This document shows positions 43,316-53,296 of a stretch of 64,000 nucleotides of DNA, piece by piece. The DNA is from Karstenula rhodostoma CBS 690.94 (Eukaryota; Ascomycota; Dothideomycetes; Pleosporales; Didymosphaeriaceae), in the NCBI GenBank assembly GCA_010093485.1, contig MU001517.1, positions 62,001-126,000 on the forward strand, written 5' to 3'. Position 1 is the stretch's first letter. Each line of letters opens with the position of its first letter. The notes under the pieces are model-generated. The model saw only the letters and a list, made by a program, of their open reading frames with translations. It was not told the origin of the DNA and did no database searches. Position numbers and translations under genes: made by a program.

Positions 43316-44348
43316 CTTCTCCAGCTCGGAAGATATGCCCAGTGAAGAAGAGAAGATGATCGCACACAGAGATAGTAGATATCCTGATCAAACAATTTGG
43401 AAGCGTTGAGCACATGGCCACGTATGGCTAAGCTGAGGCAGCCGCGTTGAATCAGAGTCTTGCCCTCGGTTAGCTAGTCCCACATTTGGACCACACAAGG
43501 CTAATCTTTCCAAAGTTCCGAACTGTAAACGCGATGCAGCACCTGCCCGGGCATCTAATCAGCGCCTGTGGAACTGAAGTGGCTTGACGAGAAGTTCTTG
43601 TTGAGGTGCCAGAGCCATAGATAGCGCACGCAAGGCTCGATAGCGCAGCGCAACAGAATACTGTGCCATGGTTAACCGCCACAACACTCACGCAGGCATC
43701 ACTCAGAGTGCATAAGACGACAGGTTTTTTTTTTCAACACGTAGGTCGTGTATTTTATATTGTAGAGATTCACTATGAGGTAGGGTAACTCAATAAAGTA
43801 GGGGGGACAAAAAGGTGCGTTGTGCTTTGCCAATGCACGAACAAAGGGGGACCAAAAAAGCGGCTAAGGCTTGCCCAGCGTCTGTGCGCAGGCTAACCAA
43901 AAAGGGCGTAGCGCCTGCAGTGGAGTTAGAATCGGCGACATCAACAAGCAATGTGAGAAGAACGGGAGTGGGTTAGGGAGCTTGAGGAGCTTGAAGAACG
44001 TCGACAGCGGGGCGTGCGTGGGAACGCAAGAGATTCCAGACGTACCAAGCTATCCGAAACGGACTTAGCGCGTGCCCGCTGACACACAAGAAATCCGACC
44101 ATGGAGAGTCGACAAGGCGTCGAAAAGGACTGCAACCTGGTAAGTGATGGTCGGGGGAGGCCTCGTATCGCACGCACCAGTTCTCGTTGAGACTGGGAGA
44201 AAAACGCACGCAGGCGGGTGCCGCCGCTAACAATTATTAGTCTCAATTCATTCCCCAGTGCACCACCAGAAAACATACCCTGCGTCGCTTTCTCCCATCC
44301 TACACTCCATCAGTTATCAACAGCGCGCGAGAAAAGAACACGATCAAG
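43316..44348. other. Gene-poor region, 1.0 kb
   Basis: No gene is seen. There is a T-run of about ten near 43725 and purine-rich patches (43800-43860). The right end is probably the promoter of the gene at 44349. Confidence 0.45.
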
Positions 44349-45525
44349 ATGCCCGTCCCTAGTACTGCATCAAAGTTATTCAAGGTTCGTAGTCGTGGAG
44401 TATGCATCACGTACTGCCGCAAATCCTGCTTGACGACGCGGCGCGACGCTCACAGTTCCTGCATCGAGTAAGTCTCTTCTGTTCCCGATGAAGGCGAGTG
44501 GATACGAACTTATCAGGCTTGCCGATACGTTACCTGTGCCTCAGGATTGACCTGACCGACGACGAGCCAACGCAGGCTGGGACAGTTATCAGCGACCATT
44601 TGCGCATTCCAGGCACATCAGAATTACCAGCGATACGCCCATTCCCTGCCGTCTATCCAGGGACGACGACGACGACGACGACGACGACGACCGATGCCCG
44701 CAATAAAGCCTGTTCATGTCTCAGCTTCGGGTACTCATAGGGTAGTTCGCAACTTACGGAGAAGTACGGCGAGGGCGTTCGAACGATGATAGCGACAATG
44801 GGCGACGGTCGCGATATCCGGGAAGTCAAGAGCTGGCTGGGATCCGAATCCGAAGTGCACGTGGGCGTGAAGGAAGCGCTCACTGGACAGGATGTGAGCG
44901 AATGTCAGCTGCAGACCGACGTAACACTCACAACTGTATGAGCTGGGTTGGCTGGCGATACGATACCTATCGTCTCCAGGCCATGGACACTGCAATCGCA
45001 CCGATTATCAGCAAGTTTTCGTCTACTTCAGTAGCTTTCCTTCATGTGCGACCTCGTTGGCATGTTGTAAAATTGAGAGTTGACTTACTACGCCACAGCA
45101 ACAGGAGATATGGGGTGTACAGAATCGCTACGGCGACGACAAAGAGGAGACTGAGGAGGACAAGAAGTTCGTGATAGAGGTGATGGGTGACGAGCTGTTT
45201 CTGTTAGGTATCTCCTCACAACGCAGCACAACACGTTGTAGAAGCTTACGCGAGCATCCACTGGATGCGGGAGATCCTGCGCGGCGTGGCAGCGCAGGCG
45301 CAGGCGATGGCGATGGCGATGGCGATGGCGAAGGAGCTGCTTTTCATTATTATTTTTTCCTGCACAATCATTGCAGGGCCAAACTCACTCCTGAGTCCTG
45401 TCCTGAGTCCTGAGCGCGGAGCCCGTAGGGCGACGGGCGAAGGGCGAAGGGCGAAGGACGAAGGGCGAAGGACGAAGGACGAAGGACGACGGGGACTAGA
45501 GCATCATGAGTCGAACAGTCCATGA
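44349..45525 (+). CDS. Hypothetical five-exon protein with repeat-derived C-terminus (256 aa)
   Basis: A hand-built model: 44349-44467, 44545-44650, 44741-44893, 45099-45207 and 45242-45525. All junctions are GT..AG and the total is a whole number of codons. The N-terminus is MPVPSTASKLFK with a Cys-containing segment (GVCITYCRKSC). Middle blocks are IDLTDDEPTQAGTVISDHL, KYGEGVRTMIATMGDGRD and SWLGSESEVHVGVKEALTG, then IWGVQNRYGDDKEE and FVIEVMGDELFLL. I recall no named family but the blocks look conserved. Exon 5 runs into low-complexity DNA (MAMAMAMA, then a Gly/Arg/Lys/Asp tail encoded by a 7-bp minisatellite), so the true C-terminus may be earlier. The intron before exon 4 is long (205 bp) and may hide another exon. 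Confidence 0.55.
44662..44691. repeat. (GAC)10 microsatellite inside an intron
   Basis: Ten perfect GAC units lie between the proposed exon 2 and exon 3 of the gene at 44349. If unspliced they would encode polythreonine in the exon-2 frame. Confidence 0.9.
45303..45330. repeat. (GGCGAT)n microsatellite
   Basis: About four and a half hexamer units, read as Met-Ala repeats in the proposed exon 5. Confidence 0.85.
45428..45490. repeat. 7-bp minisatellite, GGGCGAA/GGACGAA, about nine units
   Basis: Units alternate between GGGCGAA and GGACGAA and end with GGACGAC. Because 7 is not a multiple of 3, all three frames stay open but read differently, giving a Gly/Arg/Lys/Asp/Glu tail. Confidence 0.9.
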
Positions 45526-47317
45526 AGATGTGATCACATCACAGCTCGCATGGAGACTCACCGGCGGCTGTGTGTGGTCAGTGTCTGTGGCGTGTTAGTG
45601 ATCTGCGAACAATAGGGGCTACGCGTGGAGGCTTACTCAATGATGGTGACAGGGGCGTACAGTGTTCAATTGCGAAATGCTGAGGGAGCTCAGTGTCGCT
45701 GTAAACATCAGCTGGAAATCTTCCTATTGCATGGTTGCAATGACGGACCGTTGACGGCGGAACAAGGCAACGAGGATTACGACGCAAAGTCAACTAGTAT
45801 CCAGCTGCTACAAAGTTCGTCAGCGTGACTCTTCGTCGGCGGAGCACGAAGTGCAAAGAGGCGGATGCATACCGATTGGCAGCTTTCAATAGATCTCAAC
45901 AACCAGTTCCAGGGAAAGACAGTGATCAAATGAACTCAACTCAGCGAAGTGAGGATTCCAAATGAACAAATAAAGAGGTGACCGACTAACGCCGGCGAGG
46001 AAGCAAACTAGGTGTGGATGGGCAGCAGACTATATACCGTAACCTCCAGGCGAAGTTCGCACACTTCGTCGACATCGTCTATCCGATAACGCCAACGTTC
46101 CCAACCCCCGCTCGTATCGGTCGAGAATGCTGGTCAAGACGCCGAGCAAGAAGCGCCTAAGCAGGTCGGCTGCGCGCTCAGGAGCGCGAGATGCAGTAGT
46201 GCGCGGGTCGCTAAGACAAGTCAATATGCACCCGCATCCGCTGTGGCATGGGGTTCCGAAGACGGCAGCATTGTGACAACGAAGCGCACACCCTGGAGGA
46301 TTGTCAGGCGGCGTCGGTGGTCTTGCCTGACACGGTTCGAATACGTGCGTCTCAATTGCCCAGACCGTGTCGGAACGTCGTCGAAGGAGCTTATCGTGGG
46401 ACTCCACGTACGAGCATGCTTGTCGTGTGTAGACCTGCGCTGACCGCTGTTCCTGGCGTCGGCGTCGGCGTCTTATCGATACGATGTCTTGGCGCATGGC
46501 GCACGTCCCCAGGTGCCCGAGATCACTTTGGCCCTGCGATGCTCGCCCATAACACCAACAATCTGTAAATCTGACACGTGCAATCGAATCAACATGCCGA
46601 AAAAGAGGTTGGAACCTTGTTTCGACGACATTGTCGGATATTCGGTGCTCGAGGTGCCTCAGCGACACCAAGAGCGCCTATCTCCGACCGGCGGGCACGC
46701 AACGCATGTGCAGATGACTGACTTCCTTCTCACTGCTGATCGTATACGCAGAACCTCACCGCCGCTTTGCGCCTTCCTGTTGCTGCACAAGCTTCAAGCC
46801 AACCCGGCGACCCTTCACCCGAAAACCATTCCATCATGCCACTAGGTCCGCTCAATCGCCAATGCATGTTCGTTGAGCTGTTCTCTAGATCGCCAGTTCT
46901 CGCCCTCGCTTGGAAGTGGAAGTCGAGCACTGTGATATCGTGGGCCAAATTTGCTCACCGCCAATTCTAACAGAGCGAGCCCCGCGTGCGAACGAGCTTT
47001 CTCCGGACCGGCTTGTTCGCTCGCGACGGAGGCAGGTGCATGAGTGTCCGCACATCCGTGTGTATCCGGATGTCCTTGGGTCTCCGAACGCGCGTGTGTG
47101 AGCTTGTGGAGGGAACTGCGACTTGACCCTTTTTGGTAGTTTACTGGGAAATTACCACGTACTGTGTACTCTGTCGTTGAGGCTATGTGTGACGACGAAT
47201 AGGGTAGTGGAAATTTGCACATTGGTATTCTGAATCTCGACGCTGCGCGTTGTTTCCCGTCCATAGCAACAAGGTCTCGATCACTCTCAAATTTGATTGC
47301 ATCAGCAACGATCCAAG
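45526..47317. other. Gene-poor region upstream of the reverse-transcriptase gene
   Basis: 1.8 kb without a supportable gene. A 213-codon minus-strand frame (46030-46671) has no ATG at its start, no conserved-looking content and Cys/Arg-rich random composition. The right end must contain the promoter of the RT gene. Confidence 0.45.
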
Positions 47318-50300
47318 ATGTGTCTCTCTCAATCCGAAACCGGAGACAGAAACTATGCCGACAGGATACGCGAAACACTGGAGAACGAAGCTGCGGTGAT
47401 GCAGAAGATTGCTGAGTTGGAGAAGGAGCTGGAAATGCCAGATCAAGGCAAGCTAGATCAGATAGAGAAGCTTGTCAAGGACCTGGATGAGGTTGCGGAA
47501 ATGGCGAACGATGTACGGGCGGGACGGGTATCGAAGAAGAAGTTGAAGCGCAAACACTTGGAGGTAATGTAGAATGCCTCATAGGTGCCATTACCAGACT
47601 GATACGAGCCGCAGGTCTGTCGCAAGTGGACATTATCTACGCGTCTACCACCAAAGACCACTACAGAACGCAAACAGCTTCCCGGCGGACTCGAAATTTC
47701 CATCATGGACGATGGGAAATTTGTTGTGTTGAGTGTTAACCTGAAGCAGGAAGCGAAACGACTTGACGCCCTTACGGACTATCTGAAAACCCGCGAGCGC
47801 CCTGTTGACCTAGTCTGCATTCAAGAGACCCCTCTGGCATTCGCATTTGCGGACATATACACCTATGATCGTTGGTATCGGGTTGAGGGGGGTGAAGAAC
47901 TTACGGAAGAGGATGCTCCTAGCAAGTATCGTAAAAGGTACTATGCTCCTTACCACAGTCGTGAACAAGCAAAAGCAAAGAGGGACTGGGAGGCCGCGAA
48001 GAATGAAAGAAAACTGAAAAGAAAGGGCACAGGAAGGAAAGGGAGGAAGGCGCAAGACGATGATGATCAGGAGAACGAGGATGAAGTTGACGTTACTACT
48101 GCAGAGGGTACAACACAATTGGCACCAGAGGAGGGGGAGGAGCAAGCCACTGAGGAGCAATCTCCGGATCAACAATCTGAAGAGCAGCAGGCAACGAAAG
48201 GCCCGAAAGAGAAGGATGATGGTAAAAAGAAGTTGGCCAAGGTCGCTTTTCTAGTGCACAGGACAGTTCCTAGCAGCTGGTGGGTTGAAGAAGCTGCAGA
48301 TGAAAACATAGGTCTGCTCGCGACTTTGTCGCTTCAGTTGACGGATCGGACGCTGGCATTCCACAATTTCTACAACCATCTCAAGCGTGGAGATTTGATG
48401 GCTGTCTTGGACCACGTTGAGTACCGGGCAAAACCTAATGTCTGCCATCTTCTTACGAGCGACATCAATCTCCAAAACAGGGCGTGGTCAAGTACTGCTC
48501 CGGAGGGAGGTGAAGGCCATAGTGAAGCGTTCGTCCAAGGGTTGAGCCGACTTGGACTGACTTGTCTCAATGAAGCAGACAAGATCACGTACACGAAATC
48601 CACCCAGGCACTTCACGATTTGGGCAAAACACAAGGAAGTGTATTGGATATCATATTCCGATCTCGTTCCCTCGAAGATGATGTGACGGACGCTATCACG
48701 GTGCACAACGACATCAAAGGCTTCGAATCCGATCACCGCGTGCTTGAATTAGCCATCAACATCGAAAACATCGTGCGCGCTGTGCAGAAGCGATATGTGT
48801 GGGAGTATGCGCCCAGGCTTGATTTCATCAAAGCAGTCGAATCGCAGCTCGAAGCTCTGTTTGGACCCGCGGACGAGCTTTCCTCTCAACTAAAGGACGA
48901 GGCTGAAGCAATTGAAAGGCACACGAAGATCGTGGACCAGATCTTGATGCCTAACATTGAACTGTTCATTCCCGTTCAGATATGCTTTGAACCACATCAA
49001 AAACAGCGTCGGCACAACAAGAAATCAACCTCTGTGACTAATGCAGCGATGACTGAGGACCAAACCATAGCGGATCCCCAGTCCCCGGAAGCTCAGCCTA
49101 CCAGCTCTCCATCGGCAGCACCCCCTGCGGTCACACTCCCGCCATCCGTACCCGAGTCTGCCATGTCCCAGCCTTCGACGCCTCAGGTGGCTGGATCTTC
49201 AGTTGGGACATCCCAGGTTGCAACCTCCGCTACATCTGAGTCTCGAAGTGACGCAGCGGCTCCTCAGACCGAGGAACAGCTTGCGGCGCACAAGGAGCTA
49301 CGAACCGCGAAAATCGCCACACCTTTCAAGTTCGCAGTCGGCAATCAACAAGGCTTTTTCAAACTGACAGGCCACAAGATGCGGGGAACGCTGCCGAAGA
49401 CCATGTTACAGTCAGGTCCGTGGAAAAGCCAAGTTGATGGTGCACCTCCGATTCTAGCACCATCCGAAAAGGCCGAGGCATGGCTTAACTCAGTTTACAA
49501 GGATGGATGGGCGCCGGTGAATCATTCAGCCTCTACAACGGTAAGCACATGGCGCTGAGCTTAGACAGTGAGCACAGTAGACTAATAGACCCGCAGGAGC
49601 CTGGGATCTTCACGCCAGAATCCACGTCGCCAAACAAGATTCACCTTCCGCACTTAGATCCACATCGGTCTGTTCACTTTGCCCGAAATCAGATAACGGC
49701 AGAAGAAATCGAGAAAATCCTCAAGGACGTGTCACCACGCAAAGCCTTCGGTGAAGATGGCGTGGCTTATGACGCGTTGAAGATATGCAGAAAGGCCATT
49801 GCGCCATATCTTGCCCAGATCTTCAACACATTCCTTGCCGCTGCGGTGCATCCAGCTATATTCAAGCAACAGATTCTCCTTGCTCTCTTGAAACCTGGCA
49901 AGCCTGCTAACGAGCCAAAGTCCTACCGTCCTATCGCCTTGCTCAACTGTATTGCCAAGATCCTTGAGCGTTTCGTTGCGGATCAGATCAACGGCATCGT
50001 ACAGCGCGACGAGAACCTCATTCCCGGAGTTCAGTTTGGGAGACCCGGGAGCAGTACCACGTTTGCTCTTGAGTACCTGATCAACTTTGTCCACAGGAGC
50101 TGGATCAAAGACCATCTAGTCACACTTTTTGGTTTGGATTTGACAGGCGCCTACGACCACGTCAAGCGTGAAGAGCTGCTCAAGTTTTTGGTAAGGGCTA
50201 AGATGCCTGACTGGATAGTGAGAGTGAGTTAATCAGGGTCATACCACTTCAGTCATGTCATACTGATCCTACCAGTATATTTGGTCTTATCTCTCGGACA

Positions 50301-52237
50301 GACGGACTAGAGTACGCTTACCTGGTAACGTGGATCCTGAACCGCAGGAATACTGGATCAACATTGGGATACCTCAAGGAAGCCCCCTCTCCTCACTACT
50401 GTTCCTGTTCTACGCCGCCGACCTGGTTACGAGGTATCCACAGGAAGCTGGTTACAACAAGATGACCCTGTCCATGTTTTCGTACGTTGATGACACTTAC
50501 ATTGTTATATCAGGTCGGGCAACGAAGCCTGGCAAGTCGCTTAACCCTAGGCACGATATCTTCAAAGCATTCGAAGACATTCACGGTCGTTTGTTCACCG
50601 GTACACAAGAGCTCAACCTTCATTTTTCTCCTTTGAAATACCATGTATTTCATTTCGTTCGTCCAGGCACCACGAGCGTGAAAGAAGCGCTAGCCTTCAA
50701 CTTGTTGCCCAACATAGAACAATTCCAGAACGTCAATGCTGAGCTGCGCGAGAAAATCTGTCCTTCAAACGAGCTGAAGGTTCTGGGTGTCATACTTGAC
50801 AAGAAGTTGACATTTGCGCCACATATCCTCAATGCAAGTCGCTCATGTGTAACGATGTTTCTTTCTGACCAGACTTAGATTCGATCCCGGATTCGACAGA
50901 CTATGGCCGTTCTCAAGACCATCAGCAACTCTTTTTGGGGCGCCCCGCTTGGCCTAACCATCCTATGGTGGAAATTCAGGATGCTCCCTCGGTTCCTCTA
51001 TGCGGCACCCGCCTGGTTCATTTGGGATCCTTCGAAGAAAGGAAAACTCAAGTATGGCCTGTCAAATGCTACGATCGAGCAGCTGCGTAAAATACAAAGA
51101 GAGTGTGTGCTATTCGTCTCCGGAGGACGAGTCGGCACTTCCAGTCTTGTCCTGCAGGAAGAAGTACATATGTTTGACATTGCTTACCATCTATACGCCC
51201 ACTCTATGACCCATCGCACGAAGCATCTGATGTCGCGCTTCTATTCTGATCTACACAAGCAACGGTTTGGGATTGGTGTCTCCAAGTCCTACTCCATACA
51301 AAAGATGGAAGAGCATCCTTACCACCAGCTGGCAATCTCAGCTAATGAGCACGACAAGAAACTCCCAGCCTTCGCCCAGCTGTGCCAGGACTGTTACAAC
51401 CAGGAATACATTGCTGCAGAGCCGAGTCTCGAAACGGTTTCGGATGAACATTTTGTCAGCGGATTGAAGAAGGAGCAGGAAGAGTTGATCGCCAGCCAAA
51501 TCGCCAGCCACACGAACCCTCCATTGGAAATGCTCTTGGATGGAGACCTGGGCGAGGCAGCCAAGGCAGAGCTGATACAGTTTCTGAGCGAGGAGTCTAT
51601 TGACCGGCTGACCGACGGCTTTCTTGATGTCACAGAACTCCAGGCCGAACAAAGGTGGGCAATGTTAAAACGATACACCGAACAAAAGGCAGAGCACACG
51701 CGGAAGTCCAAGAAACGGTCGACTTTGATTAAAGCCTACTGGCAAGAACATTTGATGGACTTGTGTTCGGAGCAATTCGAAGACTACAAGTTGGACCGGC
51801 GGTGGAGAACTCAAAGCTTTCAACTCAAACCGCTGGCCATGAGGAACTCTTTCGACCATCATACATTATCGACCTATCTCAACCTCGACCGACCACAATC
51901 CACCATGGCACTGAATATCAGAACCGGTAACATACAGCTCAACTGTAATTACGCTTGGCGAGTTTCTCCAGCAGGGATTGGAAAGAACGTTTGTCCTTTT
52001 TGCACCCTGGGCAAGCATACGCCGGAGCATCTTTTCTTTGAATGCCCATCGTTGGAAGCGCCCAGGATGTACTTGATGCGCGAAACCAACGGGTGTCGCA
52101 GCCTGGACGTGCTGATGACAAAGTTCGTGGACGTCGCTACTTCTTGGGCCATTCAGTATTTCGGCATTCCGGCATTCGATCTGGCGAAGGAATGGGACAA
52201 GCACAAGTTTCCACGGCCGGACAGGGCTCGTAGATAG
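47318..52237 (+). CDS. LINE-type endonuclease/reverse transcriptase with four introns (1569 aa)
   Basis: Exons are 47318-47563, 47615-49540, 49597-50223, 50276-50848 and 50900-52237. Introns are 51-56 bp; the donors are GTAATG, GTAAGC, GTGAGT and GTAACG, and all acceptors are CAG. Domain order: an N-terminal coiled coil (KIAELEKELEMPDQGKLDQI); an endonuclease/exonuclease/phosphatase domain with LVCIQETP, SDINLQNRAW and ESDHRVL; an acidic insert inside it (about residues 180-240). A Pro/Ser/Thr-rich linker precedes the RT. The RT has FGLDLTGAYDHV (catalytic Asp), GIPQGSPLSSLLF and FSYVDDTYIV, then LKVLGVILDKKLTFAPHI and a thumb. The C-terminus has a zinc knuckle, CPFCTLGKHTPEHLFFEC. All catalytic residues seen are intact. 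No RNase H domain is fused. Intron 4 removes an in-frame TAG and brings the spacing after APHI to the Tad-like length. Confidence 0.85.
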
Positions 52238-53296
52238 TTCATCATTTCCGTATACACAATGACCTCAGTATATAACAACTACCCTACATTGCAAGTTTGT
52301 TGCTTCTCCAATAAGGGAAGTGGGAGCTCTGACGGTGCTGACCGAGGAGCAACCCGCACGGTTTACCGGGCCTCCCGCAACTTTTGGCGCTCGAGACAAC
52401 AAGGCTCTAGCGAGGTCGGTATCGTCACTGCGATACCGGATTGCACCATAGCCGGAGCGATTGCAACGGGCGCGACTGGTGGACATAGCAGTGCGAGTAC
52501 GAGCGTCGCCTGATCTTTTCGCTTCCGGGCTGGTGTTGAAGGGGCCGAGTGCAGCAGCCCGCAGCGGATACCGACGGAAAGCAGTAGAACAAGGATCCGG
52601 ACCAAAACTGTGGGAGCCCGGTACGAGATACGATGCAGGCATTCTCTAGCGCGAATCCACTGCACTTACATGTAAACGACAAGACATGGTTGGCAACGTG
52701 CATCGGAGATACTTCTCTTCGCAATGTTGAAGGAAGCGCCGGGCATGTACCTGACTCTTCGCTTTGTCGATCACAGACGCGTAGGCTTGCGCATGGTAGA
52801 CAACACGTATGTTGAAGCGCCGAGCCTTGCGTCGGCGAAATTTAGATTCGTACACACAGCGTGAAAAGGCGGTGAATACATGAAAGCGTGACATTAGACT
52901 CTTCGGCATTGCGTGTCCTGCACTAACGAGAGATATGCGACCGAACATCGCAGTCGATCCAGCTTTACTTTCGGTCAGTCTTTGATAACGTGGACAAGCG
53001 ACGGATGTTGTCATGCCAGAGTTACACGAAGATGGAAGGGGGATGAAAGTCACCAAACAAGCGGTGAAGGACGTCGCACAGACAACCCGCAGCCATCTGC
53101 CAAAGGTCCTGTAGCCGCCGATATCAGAAGACTAAAGATAAGGGGTTGGCTTGAACACCGACCTGCTACACCCCGAATCTGTGGCGTTGACACCAATTCT
53201 TGTTCACCATTACGACTGGCTGTCTATGTTACCTTTCCCTCTTGTTCTATCCCTTCTGTTGCGTTAATCACGGTTGCTCCCCTGGATACATGAACT
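52238..53296. other. Spacer between RT and Gag-like genes
   Basis: No gene, poly(A) tract or terminal repeat is recognised. It should hold the RT 3' end and the Gag-like promoter. Confidence 0.45.

Noticed and set aside
45303..45490. Direct repeats at 45.3-45.5 kb as a CRISPR-like array
   Set aside because: Units are 6-7 bp with no spacers; this is simple-sequence DNA in a eukaryotic genome.
46335..46346. GGTTCGAATAC resembling a tRNA B box
   Set aside because: No matching A box or acceptor stem could be folded around it. A similar GGTTCGAAC at about 19500 lies inside the HET coding sequence.
46030..46671. 213-codon minus-strand open frame
   Set aside because: No ATG at the start, Arg/Cys-rich random-looking composition, no motif, and overlapping open frames on the other strand in GC-rich DNA.
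50849..50899. In-frame TAG in the RT gene read as an inactivating mutation
   Set aside because: The TAG lies inside a GT..AG interval of 51 bp whose removal gives the normal spacing between the APHI motif and the following helix, so an intron explains it better than a nonsense mutation, although the donor GTAACG is weak.
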